Shown: positions 26,730 through 36,104, counted from the first letter of the stretch. The stretch: 64,000 nt of DNA from Caballeronia udeis (GCF_001544555.2 NZ_FCOK02000010.1:62001-126000); one strand, 5' to 3'. Notes: generated by a model not told the origin, from the sequence alone. Translations and numbers: made by a program.

Positions 26730-27881
26730 TTACTGCATCACGAGGCATTGGTCCACTACCTGCCGAATGCAGGTAACGGCTCGATCCACGTCCTGCTCCG
26801 TGGTAAAGCGCCCGAGGCTTACGCGTATTGTCCGGGCCGCTGCATGCTCATCAAGTCCAATCGCACTCAATACGTGCGACACCGCGCTGGAGGCCGAACT
26901 GCAAGCAGACGTGGAAGAGATGGCGAGATCCGCGGCGAGCATGAAGGGGAAGAAACCCGCGCGGTCAATTCGCAAGCTAAGCGTATGCGGAATGTGCAAA
27001 CCGTCGCGCACATTTTTCTCGACACCGTCAACCGACAGAACACCATCGAGCAGCCGTTTGCCGAGCGCGGTAATTCTCGCGGTGTCGGCCTCCATTTCAG
27101 CCATGGCGATTGCACAGGCCGTGCCCATGCCCACGATCTGATGGGTAGCAAGGGTCCCTGAGCGCAAGCCGCCCTCATGCCCTCCTCCGTGCATCTGCGG
27201 TGCAAGCCGGTTAGCCGCTTCACGAGCGACGTACAGTGCTCCGATACCCTTCGGCCCGTAGACCTTGTGGGCAGACATCGACATGAAATCGATACCCAGG
27301 GCCTTGACGTCGATTGGTGTCTTGCCAAGCGCTTGAGCCGCGTCCACATGCAACAACGCACCCGCGGCATGAACGATAAGCGCGATCGCCGCGATGTCGG
27401 TGACCGTTCCGATTTCGTTGTTGACCAGCATGAGCGAGACCATGCCCGTGTCTGGTCTTAGTGCCGCGCTAACCGCGGCGGCAGTGATGGCGCCGTCTTG
27501 ATCGGGCTCGACATAAGTCACCGACAATCCACGCCGTTCGAGGCTGGCGGCCGTGTCCAGGATGGCCTTGTGTTCGATCCCGCTAGTGACAATATGCGGC
27601 AGCGCTCCGCTTGCTTCGGCGAATCCCTTCAACGCGAGGTTGTTCGACTCCGTTGCCCCGGAAGTCCATATGATCTCGTCCGTGCGGGCGCCGATCAGCA
27701 TTGCAACTTGCTCACGCGCTTGTTCGACCAGACCTCGTGCCCGGATACCTGCCGCGTGCGAGTTGGATGCCGGATTGCCGAACACCCCGTCTATTCCCAG
27801 GCAGTTGACCATTGAAGTGATGACACGCGGATCCGCCGGAGTGGTGGCCGCGTAATCGAAGTAATGCAGGTCAGCGCTCAT
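26730..27881 (-). CDS. Cysteine desulfurase, NifS/IscS family
   Basis: 383 residues. A pyridoxal-phosphate enzyme that removes sulfur from cysteine for Fe-S cluster assembly. The cofactor lysine is K206 in SAHKVYGPKG and the persulfide cysteine is C327 in the loop STSACSSASS, both at the IscS numbering. About 20 residues of the IscU-docking C-terminus of IscS are missing, as in NifS-like accessory desulfurases. No iscU, iscA or regulator lies beside it. Its upstream neighbours are a [2Fe-2S] reductase and a Rieske oxygenase, so a dedicated role in supplying their clusters is plausible but not shown. Confidence 0.88.
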   Translation of the reverse strand: MSADLHYFDYAATTPADPRVITSMVNCLGIDGVFGNPASNSHAAGIRARGLVEQAREQVAMLIGARTDEIIWTSGATESNNLALKGFAEASGALPHIVTSGIEHKAILDTAASLERRGLSVTYVEPDQDGAITAAAVSAALRPDTGMVSLMLVNNEIGTVTDIAAIALIVHAAGALLHVDAAQALGKTPIDVKALGIDFMSMSAHKVYGPKGIGALYVAREAANRLAPQMHGGGHEGGLRSGTLATHQIVGMGTACAIAMAEMEADTARITALGKRLLDGVLSVDGVEKNVRDGLHIPHTLSLRIDRAGFFPFMLAADLAISSTSACSSASSAVSHVLSAIGLDEHAAARTIRVSLGRFTTEQDVDRAVTCIRQVVDQCLVMQ

Positions 27882-27923
27882 TGTTATTCAAGTGTTGGCG
27901 GAGCGCTAATTTTAAGGTGACGA

Positions 27924-27953
27924 CATCGAAATAATTTCCCAAATATTTCGATG
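27924..27953. promoter_or_regulatory. Perfect 10-bp inverted repeat upstream of the cysteine desulfurase
   Basis: CATCGAAATA at 27924-27933 and TATTTCGATG at 27944-27953, 10 bases apart, 43 bp before the start codon. The position and perfect symmetry suggest an operator. No dedicated regulator lies beside this gene. Confidence 0.5.
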
Positions 27954-28044
27954 ATTTCGCGGACCGATAGAACCAGATCAAAGAAATAGCCGATACCTTA
28001 GATTTTTATTCTATGCCGTGTGCGAGTCGCGCACGGCCTCCAGT

Positions 28045-29034
28045 CTAAAGGTCCAGCACCAGTTCCCGGCTTGACGCCCGCGACACACAAGCAGTCAGGT
28101 ACTCCTGCTTCTCGTCGTCGCCGAGAATGCAGTCGTTGTGTTCGACTTCACCCGATAAATACCGCACCTTGCAAGTGCCGCACAATCCGGCGCGGCACGA
28201 CGTTTCAATCGCCACGCCGGCCTCCTCCAACGCGTCGGCGATGCTCTGGTCGCCTGACACCGGTATCTGCTGCCCGGTGCTGGCAATCTTCACGATGAAC
28301 TCGCCCGCAGCCGCGGCGACTGTTTCGCTCACTGCCCGTTCCGGCGCCTTGAAATGTTCAAAGTGAACCGTACCGGCCGTCCAGTGCTCAGTCGCCGCAG
28401 CACACGCTTTCATGAACCCGCCGGGACCGCAGTAGTAGACATGCACACCGGGCGCGGCCTCGCTTAACAAGCGCTTTAGATCCAGCCCATTCGAAGGATC
28501 ACCGTTGTCGAAGTGAAATTGCAGCTTGCCGCTGGTATGCATGGGCGCAAGCTCCGCCGCGAAGGCCGTGCAGCTTTCATCCTTGGCGCAGTAGTGCATC
28601 TCATAGTCAACGCCTCTTTCTTCAAGCCGGTGGGCCATAGATTTCAACGGCGTCACGCCGATACCGCCGGCCAATAGAATGACTTTACCGGCATCGGCTA
28701 CGAGTTCGAAGTTATTGCGTGGGCGACTGATGCGCACCTTGTCCTGCACGCGCAATCTGTCGTGCAACGCTTTCGAGCCGCCCCTGCCCGTTTCGTCACG
28801 CAGTACCGCGATCACATAGCGATGCCGTTCATTCGGCGAATTGCTGAGCGAGTACTGACGGATCAACCCGTCGCTTAAATGGACATCGATGTGTGCGCCT
28901 GCGGTGAACACAGGCAACAAATCACCTGACGGATCGACGAACTCGTAGGAATGGATGCCCCTGCCTTCGAAGCGGATCTGGCGCACCATCAACTCGAGTG
29001 TACGGTCGTCCGCCGCATTATCTGAACTTGCCAT
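28045..29034 (-). CDS. VanB/phthalate-dioxygenase-reductase type FMN/[2Fe-2S] oxidoreductase
   Basis: 329 residues in three domains: flavin-binding barrel with RQYSLSN at 59-65, NADH-binding domain with LLAGGIGVTPLKSMAHR near 120-135 and YYCGPGGFM, and a C-terminal plant-type ferredoxin with CRAGLCGTC and a fourth cysteine in NDCILGDDE. It passes electrons from NADH to a Rieske oxygenase. The ATG at 29034 follows AAGGAAAGG and is preferred to the ATG at 29055. It starts 68 bp after the oxygenase gene on the same strand, so the two form one system of the class IA type. Confidence 0.9.
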   Translation of the reverse strand: MASSDNAADDRTLELMVRQIRFEGRGIHSYEFVDPSGDLLPVFTAGAHIDVHLSDGLIRQYSLSNSPNERHRYVIAVLRDETGRGGSKALHDRLRVQDKVRISRPRNNFELVADAGKVILLAGGIGVTPLKSMAHRLEERGVDYEMHYCAKDESCTAFAAELAPMHTSGKLQFHFDNGDPSNGLDLKRLLSEAAPGVHVYYCGPGGFMKACAAATEHWTAGTVHFEHFKAPERAVSETVAAAAGEFIVKIASTGQQIPVSGDQSIADALEEAGVAIETSCRAGLCGTCKVRYLSGEVEHNDCILGDDEKQEYLTACVSRASSRELVLDL

Positions 29035-29102
29035 TACCTTTCCTTGCATATACAAGCCGGGTAACGTGCAACTCGCACGTTACCTTCCCTTCAAAACTCC
29101 GT

Positions 29103-30647
29103 TCAACCCTCCTTGACTGAAGCCTCGAGCGCATCGAATTTTTCACGCACGAATGCGGCGCGCTCTTCGCCCTTCAGCGTCTCGCTTTCCGTCAGGATCG
29201 CGACGATCCGCTTCGTCACGTTGCGGCGATTCGCCACCTCCTGTTCGACGGTCTCGCCTTCAGGGATATCGAACACATTGCCCGAGCAATAACTATTCGG
29301 TGCGCCCGCGTTAGCCCGGAACCACTCCACGAAGTTATCCGCCGACGCCGCCGGGTTCGTCCCCCGCACCGCATCGCGCAGCATCTTGCGGAACATGAAC
29401 AGGCCAGCGTCGAACTTCGTCGGATTCTCGAGCGCATGCACGGCGATCGGCCGCTGGCTGATGATGGCTTCGTAATCACCGGGGGCGTATTGAGCGTCCT
29501 TGTAGTTCTCCCGATCACGGTGGTTCGGCGGGATGGGCGGTAAATCCTCCAGCTTGTATTTGCCGAAGCGTTCGGGACGGCGCATGGCCACCTGCCCTTC
29601 AAGGAAGTCGATCGTCTCGTAGCCGACCAGCGATTTATCGCAGATACCACGCGTGTCAATACCCGGCCCCATCACGCGCCAGCCGATCATCTTGCTGTTT
29701 TCATCGTCGACAGGAACCGTCCAGCGGATGATGTGGAAACGGCTGAACAACTTCTTCTTCGACCCATCTTCGGACGTGTACGCGTGCAAGCTGAGGTTGG
29801 GCAGGACCTGATGCTGGACGCGCACGAACAGCCTGTCTTTATCGACTCGTCGTGCTCCCGCGCAAGCCAGACTGCGGCCCTGCTGCACCGGCACGAAATG
29901 CATGTCGGGCGCGACCTCCATGGACTTGGCGCCCACTTCGTCGAACGTCGTGCCCTGGTACTTGCCGTTCACCACGTTCTTGCCGGCGTGAAGCGCGGTT
30001 GGATGGTAGTTGTCCGCTGCGTTGTCCTGCACTTGCAGCCAGTTGCAATGCTGGAAGTTGCTATAAGCCACGAGTTCATCGCCGGGCGCGACGGTAAAGT
30101 CGCCCTCCCATTCCGGAAACGGCGGCTCCTTGTCGGGCGGCCCCATGTACGCAAACACCAGGCCGTTGCGTTCGATGGCCTTGTACGCGCCCTGCTGGAT
30201 CGAGCACGCGTATTTGTCGGCTTCCTTTTCTTCGCCCTTCGGAAACGGCACGTGAAGACAGGTGCCGTCCACGTCGAAGACCATGCCGTGATAGCAGCAC
30301 TTGATACCGTGCTCCTGGATCGCACCATATTCCAGCGATGCCCCGCGATGCACGCAATGCGCATGCAGCACGCCCACGCGACCGCTGCCGTCGCGAAATG
30401 CGACCAGTTCTTCGCACAGGATCTTAAGAAAACGCGGGGTGTCGGTAAGTTCGATCGACATGCAGACGGGATGCCAGAACGCCCGCATGTATTCACCCAT
30501 TGGCGTACCGGGGCCGGTCTCGGTCAATTCCGGATCGTGTCCCGGGACCTTGTTGGTGTAGTAACCGCCAAACGGCACCAGCTTCTTCTGCACCACGCCG
30601 CCACCGGCGCTCTTCTGACCTTCTGCTTTGTCCGACTTGATGTTCAT
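29103..30647 (-). CDS. Rieske non-heme iron oxygenase, large subunit
   Basis: 514 residues, longer than the roughly 350-450 of most phthalate-family oxygenases. The Rieske centre is C98-x-H100 and C117-x2-H120 (CVHRGASL and CCYHG). The catalytic iron motif is DNYHPTALH, with H215 and H220 and an Asp at 212 in electron-transfer position. No beta subunit is present, which fits the phthalate/phenoxybenzoate or O-demethylase group. GAGGATCC precedes the ATG. Followed by its reductase; divergent from a GntR gene. The aromatic substrate cannot be named; the extra C-terminal length (about residues 400-514) is unusual. Confidence 0.88.
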   Translation of the reverse strand: MNIKSDKAEGQKSAGGGVVQKKLVPFGGYYTNKVPGHDPELTETGPGTPMGEYMRAFWHPVCMSIELTDTPRFLKILCEELVAFRDGSGRVGVLHAHCVHRGASLEYGAIQEHGIKCCYHGMVFDVDGTCLHVPFPKGEEKEADKYACSIQQGAYKAIERNGLVFAYMGPPDKEPPFPEWEGDFTVAPGDELVAYSNFQHCNWLQVQDNAADNYHPTALHAGKNVVNGKYQGTTFDEVGAKSMEVAPDMHFVPVQQGRSLACAGARRVDKDRLFVRVQHQVLPNLSLHAYTSEDGSKKKLFSRFHIIRWTVPVDDENSKMIGWRVMGPGIDTRGICDKSLVGYETIDFLEGQVAMRRPERFGKYKLEDLPPIPPNHRDRENYKDAQYAPGDYEAIISQRPIAVHALENPTKFDAGLFMFRKMLRDAVRGTNPAASADNFVEWFRANAGAPNSYCSGNVFDIPEGETVEQEVANRRNVTKRIVAILTESETLKGEERAAFVREKFDALEASVKEG

Positions 30648-30738
30648 GGGGATCCTCTGCTGGGGTTATCCATCGTGCCGAGCCGGGTTGTCGTCCGGTT
30701 CGTTTGTCTTCAATCTCTAGATTCTGAACTCCGAACTC

Positions 30739-30746
30739 TGTATACA
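30739..30746. promoter_or_regulatory. FadR/FCD-type GntR operator candidate
   Basis: TGTATACA, a perfect 8-bp palindrome of the GTA-TAC form bound by FadR-subfamily regulators. It lies about 90 bp upstream of the oxygenase start in the region shared with the divergent GntR gene. Confidence 0.5.
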
Positions 30747-30891
30747 AAGATACGATTCGGAATACCACACTGTCTCTACAGGTAAACGCTTGGTACCCTC
30801 CGTTTCACGCTATCCGGTCAATCCGTTTGACGCTGTCCGGCGCCAGCCTGTAACCTGTTGAACTCAGTATCCAAACTTATCGAGAGCCATC

Positions 30892-31584
30892 ATGGTCGCC
30901 AAACTTCTGAAGCTTCAGGCACGTACCGACTATGTCGATGAAGTCTATAAAGTGCTGCTCGACGCCATCAGCGAGGGATCGCTTGCACCGGGAACCCGCA
31001 TCACGCAGGAAGAAATTGCCGACCAGCTCGCGGTCTCCCGGTCACCCGTCCTGCAGGCGCTGCGTCTGCTCAAGAAGGACGGACTCGTGCAGGACGCACC
31101 GGGGCGCGGACTTCTTGTCACCCCGCTCGACCCCACCTGGATCGCGCATCTCTACGAAATCCGCGGCGCGCTCGATTCCCTCGCCGCGAGTCTTGCGGCG
31201 CAACGCGGCGCGAAGCTCGACAAGGCGCTGATCACGCAAGGCCGCCGCGCGTCGAAAGGTGACGACGTCAAGGCCATGATCGACACAGACTGGGCTTTTC
31301 ATTCCGCCATCTACCTTGCATCGGGCAATCCGCTGATTGCGGAAACAGCGCATCTTCACTGGGTTCATCTGCGCCGGGTGATGGGCGCCGTGCTGCAATC
31401 GTCGGCTCAACGCAAATCCATCTGGGACGAACACGCGGCAATTGCCGAGGCTATCGCCGCAGGCGACGCGCAACGCGCCGCGGAACTCACCAACCTCCAC
31501 ACCAGCCGCGCCCGCGAGAACCTGGTGCGACGGCTGGGTGAAGTGCTGGCTGAGGAACTCGAAGACGCGGCGCACACTCCTTAA
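30892..31584 (+). CDS. GntR-family regulator, FadR/FCD type
   Basis: 230 residues. Winged helix at about 12-80 with GTRITQEEIADQLAVSRSPV and LKKDGLVQDAPGRGLLVTP, then an all-helical FCD domain with the metal-binding Asp/His pattern (DTDWAFHSAIYLASGN, and the later His residues in HWVHLRR and LHTSRARENL). It is divergent from the oxygenase-reductase operon with TGTATACA between, so it most likely represses that operon and is released by an aromatic acid. Its stop is 11 bp from the convergent ACS transporter gene. Confidence 0.88.
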   Translation: MVAKLLKLQARTDYVDEVYKVLLDAISEGSLAPGTRITQEEIADQLAVSRSPVLQALRLLKKDGLVQDAPGRGLLVTPLDPTWIAHLYEIRGALDSLAASLAAQRGAKLDKALITQGRRASKGDDVKAMIDTDWAFHSAIYLASGNPLIAETAHLHWVHLRRVMGAVLQSSAQRKSIWDEHAAIAEAIAAGDAQRAAELTNLHTSRARENLVRRLGEVLAEELEDAAHTP

Positions 31585-31595
31585 GCAAACCCGTC

Positions 31596-32960
31596 TCAAG
31601 CACGCGTCTGCGCGCCGCTTTCGATCACGTCGCGCTCCATGTCCTTCATCGCTTCGCGCTTGCGGCTGTTCACGAGTTTTGCTGGCACCGTGAACACGAG
31701 CACGCTGCCAATGATCAAGCTCACTGCAAGCCCGAGCACGCCGTTTCCTGTCGATCCCGTCGCGGTCTGGATCAACCCGATCACGTAGGGGCTGACCACG
31801 CCCGAGATGCTGCCTACCGAGTTGGCGACGGCCAGGCCGGCCGCCGCAGCCGCCCCGCCCAGAATGGCAGGTGGCAGAACCCAGAACTGCGAGATCGTTG
31901 TCATCACGCCCATCGTGCCAAGGGTCAGCGCAATCATTGCAATGGGCGTGGAATGGGCATACGAAACACTGAAGTACAGACCCACCGCGCCGGCAATGCC
32001 CGGCAACGCGAGGTGCCAGCGCCGCTCACCGCTGGCATCCGAACTGTGGCTGACGAGCACCATGGTCACGGCCGCCGCGGCATAGGGAATGGCGCTCAGC
32101 AAACCAATGTCCAGCGGATCGGCCACGCCGCTTGCCTTGATCAGCGTCGGCAGCCAGAAGCTCACGCCGTACAGGCCCATCGTGAAGAAGAAATAGATCA
32201 CGCTCAACAGCAGGACCTTCGGATGCAGCAGGCCGTCCTTCACGGAATGCAGCACGTGCGCCGACCGTTCCTCGACCAATGCACTTTCAAGGAAGGCTCG
32301 CTGCGGCGCGGAGAGCCACTTGGCGTCGCTGACCTTGTCGTCGAGGTAGACCAGCGCGATCAGCCCGAAGATTGCGGTCGGAATGCCTTCGAGCACGAAC
32401 AGCCATTGCCATCCCGCGAGCCCATGCGCGCCGCCCATGTGGTTCATGATCCAGCCCGACAGCGGGCCGCCAACAACACCCGACATGGGAATGCCGGTCA
32501 TGAACAGCGCGGTCACCTTGCTGCGTCGCGACGACGGGAACCAGTACGTGAGATAGAACAGGATTGCGGGGATGAAACCCGCTTCCGCCACGCCGAGCAG
32601 GAAGCGCATGATGTAGAAACTGGCTGGCGTGGTGACGAACATCATGCCGGCCGAAATAATGCCCCACGTGATCATGATCCGTGCGATCCAGCGCCGCGCG
32701 CCCACCTTCAACAACAGTAGATTGCTGGGCACTTCGAAGAGCAGATAGCCGACGAAGAACACGCCCGCGCCGGCGCCATAAACGGCATCGCTGAAATTAA
32801 GGTCCTTGAGCATTTGCAGCTTCGCAAACGCCACGTTGATGCGATCCAGATAGGCGCACAAATAACAAAGGAACAGGAACGGCAATAGTCGCCACGTAAT
32901 CCTGGAAAACGTGGACGCTTCGTCGCGTTTGCTGAATGCGGCCGGACTAGCGGGATTCAT
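31596..32960 (-). CDS. MFS transporter, anion:cation symporter (ACS) family
   Basis: 454 residues with 12 membrane helices. The N-terminal LCYLCAYLDRINVAFAKLQM block is diagnostic of the ACS family, which imports organic anions such as tartrate, phthalate, glucarate or hexuronates with protons. AGGAG precedes the ATG. It follows the class II aldolase gene by about 110 bp in the same direction and probably brings in the substrate of that enzyme. It could also serve the adjacent aromatic oxygenase. Confidence 0.88.
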   Translation of the reverse strand: MNPASPAAFSKRDEASTFSRITWRLLPFLFLCYLCAYLDRINVAFAKLQMLKDLNFSDAVYGAGAGVFFVGYLLFEVPSNLLLLKVGARRWIARIMITWGIISAGMMFVTTPASFYIMRFLLGVAEAGFIPAILFYLTYWFPSSRRSKVTALFMTGIPMSGVVGGPLSGWIMNHMGGAHGLAGWQWLFVLEGIPTAIFGLIALVYLDDKVSDAKWLSAPQRAFLESALVEERSAHVLHSVKDGLLHPKVLLLSVIYFFFTMGLYGVSFWLPTLIKASGVADPLDIGLLSAIPYAAAAVTMVLVSHSSDASGERRWHLALPGIAGAVGLYFSVSYAHSTPIAMIALTLGTMGVMTTISQFWVLPPAILGGAAAAAGLAVANSVGSISGVVSPYVIGLIQTATGSTGNGVLGLAVSLIIGSVLVFTVPAKLVNSRKREAMKDMERDVIESGAQTRA

Positions 32961-33067
32961 GTCTTGTCTCCTGGGGACGAATGGAAGGGGGACGCCAGCC
33001 TTCTCTTGATGGCGACTGTGTCGTCCCCTTGCTGACTTGCTTGAACTGCGTTCAACGCATGGCTTGC

Positions 33068-33919
33068 TCAGTCGAACATGTCGGGCTGCGTGGCAACGAG
33101 ATCATTCCAGATCGTCTGGAAATGCAGCCAGCCAATGTATTCGCTACCCACGTGCTGGCGGCTATAACGAGCGCGTTCCGGCGTGACGAGCTTCGGCGTG
33201 ATGCCGGTCGCATCAATCAGCAATTGCTGCCGGCAGCAGCGTTCCAGCGCGATAAACCAGAACGCGGCGGACTCTATGCTGTGACGGCTTGCGGTGAGCA
33301 AACCGTGATTCTGGTGAATGGCTGCTTTCACACCCGCGAACGCACTCGCGACCTTATGGCCCGCTTTTACTTCAACCGCAACCTGTCCGGCTTCATCGCC
33401 GATCACGACATGGTCTTCGAAAAATGCAGCGGCGTCCTGCGTGACCGGTTCGAGCTTTTTACCCAGCGCCGCGAACGCGGTGCCATATACCGTGTGCGCA
33501 TGGCACATCGCGACAATGTCCTGATGCATCTCATGAACGGCTGCATGCAACACAAAACCTGCTCGATTGATCGCATGATTGCCTTCGACCACACGGCCTT
33601 CGTGATCCGCGCAAATCAGATTCGATACCTTCACTTGCGAGAAGTGAATGGCCATCGGATTCGTCCAGTACAAGCCGGGATTTTCCGGATCGCGCACAGT
33701 CAGGTGACCGGCGAAACCATAGTCGAAGCCCTGTTGCGCGAACGCCCTGCACGCTCCGACCAGGCGCTCCTTCAAGTGCTGCCGATGTGCCGCGGGGTTC
33801 GCGAACGTGGGCAATTCCGGGAAGATCAGCCCGTCCTGTTCCGGCTGATAAATCGATATCCTGCCGTCCTTCACCAGCTTTTCCGGTGCGTCGGGACGCG
33901 CTTGCATGACAGCCGCCAT
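33068..33919 (-). CDS. Class II aldolase/adducin domain protein
   Basis: 283 residues, intact. The Zn-binding histidines are in MCHAHTVYG and IHQNHGLL, and the catalytic segment FAGHLTVRDPENPG is near residue 70. The family includes fuculose-phosphate aldolase and many bacterial enzymes that cleave or decarboxylate hydroxy acids. AGGAG lies before the ATG. It forms an operon with the downstream ACS transporter and stands divergent from a GcvA-like LysR. The reaction cannot be specified. Confidence 0.85.
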   Translation of the reverse strand: MAAVMQARPDAPEKLVKDGRISIYQPEQDGLIFPELPTFANPAAHRQHLKERLVGACRAFAQQGFDYGFAGHLTVRDPENPGLYWTNPMAIHFSQVKVSNLICADHEGRVVEGNHAINRAGFVLHAAVHEMHQDIVAMCHAHTVYGTAFAALGKKLEPVTQDAAAFFEDHVVIGDEAGQVAVEVKAGHKVASAFAGVKAAIHQNHGLLTASRHSIESAAFWFIALERCCRQQLLIDATGITPKLVTPERARYSRQHVGSEYIGWLHFQTIWNDLVATQPDMFD

Positions 33920-33999
33920 TTGGTTTTCTCCTGTGGAACAAGTGGGATTGTTTTCAGGGCTTCATGGTCGTCCGCATGACCCTCATTGACAAACGATGA

Positions 34000-34021
34000 C
34001 TGTTCATAGAAAGATGAACAG
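34000..34021. promoter_or_regulatory. Inverted repeat in the aldolase/lysR divergent region
   Basis: CTGTTCAT at 34000-34007 and ATGAACAG at 34014-34021 are perfect complements with 6 bases between. It fits the T-N11-A dyad form of LysR sites and lies 46 bp upstream of the lysR start. Confidence 0.55.
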
Positions 34022-34066
34022 GATTCATGCATTGGTGAAAAACATTCCGACGGAGACGGCACGCGC

Positions 34067-34984
34067 ATGCGACGCATACCGAATTTCGTGCTGCTGCGCG
34101 CGTTCGAAGCGGCGGCACGACTTGAAAGCTTCACGCTGGCGGCAGAGGAATTGCATCTGTCACAATCCGCGATCAGTCATCAGGTCAAGGAACTGGAGAC
34201 GTATTTCGGTCTGCCCTTGTTTCATCGACGCAACCGGCGCGTTGAAACCACCGCTGAAGGCAGAAGGCTGTTCGACAGCCTCGGGCGCGTATTCGATGTG
34301 ATTGAAGCCGCCTGCAGCGAAGTCGCGTTATCGCCCCAGGCGCAGGTGCTCGCGGTTCATTGCGCGCCCAGCCTTGCGGTGAAATGGCTCGGCCCGCGCC
34401 TGCCTAAATTCATGCAGGCGCATCCCGACATCACGATCCGGTTGTCGTCCGGAGCGGAACCGATTGACCTGACGCGCGTGCATGAGGTCGATATCGCCAT
34501 CTCGTACGGCATGGCAGTGGAGCGCCCCGGGCTACATGTGGTTCCGCTCGGCGCGGAACGGATCGTGCCTATGTGCTCGCCGGGCATGTTGCGCGAAGGG
34601 GTGCCGCTCGAGCAGCAGATCGTCGACTTCACACTGATCGATTCGCAACTCAGCCGGGTGACATGGCGGGACTGGTTCACGTTGAACGGCCTGGCGTTTC
34701 CGAACAAGCCTCGCTCCTCGTTCGATCGCGGTGCGCTGGCAATATCGGCCGCAGTCGACGGCATGGGTATCGCGCTGGAAACCACGCGTCTGGCCGAACG
34801 CGAATTCGCGCGCGGTGAACTGATCGAGTTTGGTGAGGGGCACTTCAAGCCCTTCCTGCGCGAGACCCACTTCCTGTCGTACCGGACGAACGAACGCAAC
34901 CTCGACAAGGTCAAGTTGTTCAGGCTCTGGCTTGCCGACATAGCGGGAATGACCGCTCAGTGGCAAGCCGACGCCACGTTGTAA
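34067..34984 (+). CDS. LysR-family regulator, GcvA-like
   Basis: 305 residues. The opening MRRIPNFVLLRAFEAAARLE and the helix ELHLSQSAISHQVKELE are typical of the GcvA subgroup, followed by the periplasmic-binding-protein-like effector domain. GGAGAC precedes the ATG. It is divergent from the class II aldolase-ACS transporter operon and the perfect inverted repeat lies in between, so it probably activates that operon. Confidence 0.88.
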   Translation: MRRIPNFVLLRAFEAAARLESFTLAAEELHLSQSAISHQVKELETYFGLPLFHRRNRRVETTAEGRRLFDSLGRVFDVIEAACSEVALSPQAQVLAVHCAPSLAVKWLGPRLPKFMQAHPDITIRLSSGAEPIDLTRVHEVDIAISYGMAVERPGLHVVPLGAERIVPMCSPGMLREGVPLEQQIVDFTLIDSQLSRVTWRDWFTLNGLAFPNKPRSSFDRGALAISAAVDGMGIALETTRLAEREFARGELIEFGEGHFKPFLRETHFLSYRTNERNLDKVKLFRLWLADIAGMTAQWQADATL

Positions 34985-35183
34985 ACGATGCTCGCCGTCA
35001 ACCGGGCCGCACGAATCAGGCACCCCGAACATTGCATTTATAAATAGTGAAACGCAAAATAGGGTGCATGGGAAATACTCGCGGTTTCAATTCCGGATTT
35101 TGTCGGCCTGCCGGGTTTCGCGCATCGGCAACATTCTCAAACCCCACGTCAGGCTTACGCCAACCTTCTATTGCTCAGACTCC

Positions 35184-35918
35184 ATGACAACCGACTCATC
35201 AGTGCTGTCCGCTTTCGCGCCCACCGGCAAGCTGCGCGCGTCCATCAACCTGGGCAATCCGATTCTCGCTAACAAGGATACCGTTACTGGCGAGCCGGTC
35301 GGTGTTTCTATCGACCTGGCACGGGAACTCGGCAAGCGCTTGGGGCTGCCGGTCGATCTCGTCGTCTTCGATACCGCCGGAAAGTCCGTTGAAGCAGTTG
35401 GCGACGAACGCGCGGATATCGGCTTCTTCGCAATCGATCCGGTGCGAGGAGCAAGCATTGCGTTTACCGCGCCGTATGTGCTGATCGAAGGCTTTTACAT
35501 GGTCCGCAACGACTCTCCGATACAGCACAACAACGAGGTCGATAGCGCCAATACGCGCGTCGCGGTCGGTAAGGGCAGCGCTTATGATCTGTTTCTATCG
35601 CGGGAATTGAAGCACGCGGAAATTATTCGCGCGCCTTCGTCGCCTGCCGTGGTGCAGACGTTCCTCGAACAGGAGTTGGAGGTCGCGGCAGGGGTAAAAC
35701 AACAACTCGAAAGCGATGCCGCGAAAACACCGGGCCTTCGGTTGCTCGGCGAGCGCTTCATGGTGATCCAGCAAGCAATGGGATTGCCGAAGAGCCGTGG
35801 CAATGCTGCGGCTGATTATCTCCGGCGTTTCGTAGAGGAGATGAAAGCGTCAGGCTTCGTTGCGGACGCGTTGCAGCGGCACAAGATTGGCGGTGCCTCA
35901 GTGGCACCCGTGTCCTGA
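35184..35918 (+). CDS. Solute-binding protein family 3 domain protein without signal peptide
   Basis: 244 residues from the ATG at 35184. The content is one bacterial extracellular solute-binding (family 3) fold: LRASINLGNPILA, VGVSIDLARELGKRLG, DIGFFAIDPVRGASIAFTAPY and the C-terminal PKSRGNAAADYLRRFVEEMK. No signal peptide is visible from this start, and the longer open frame from 35064 does not supply a convincing one, so the protein may be cytoplasmic. No ABC permease or ATPase lies beside it. The ribosome site is weak. A binding role for an amino acid or organic acid is likely; how it is used is unclear. Confidence 0.75.
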   Translation: MTTDSSVLSAFAPTGKLRASINLGNPILANKDTVTGEPVGVSIDLARELGKRLGLPVDLVVFDTAGKSVEAVGDERADIGFFAIDPVRGASIAFTAPYVLIEGFYMVRNDSPIQHNNEVDSANTRVAVGKGSAYDLFLSRELKHAEIIRAPSSPAVVQTFLEQELEVAAGVKQQLESDAAKTPGLRLLGERFMVIQQAMGLPKSRGNAAADYLRRFVEEMKASGFVADALQRHKIGGASVAPVS

Positions 35919-36104
35919 TCACGTGTGCCACTGCTTGCGCATTGACAGGACCGAGCACGCGAAGATACAGCGCTTCAATCACGCGCATGCCCTCGACTGA
36001 CGGATGAGTCAGTGAATCATCAAGCAACGGACGGAGTCCTGAATACTTGTAGTCGCTGACGTCGCCGAAGGCGGGTTGGCAATCGCTTACACCATCAATC
36101 ACCG

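Noticed and set aside
35758..36102. Minus-strand frame with a GTG start right after the PcaB-like lyase, with protein-like text in 35919-36102 (SLTHPSVEGMRVIEALYLRV)
   Set aside because: Most of it is antisense to the solute-binding protein gene and I recognise no family; only the part outside that gene looks protein-like, so it is at best a remnant.
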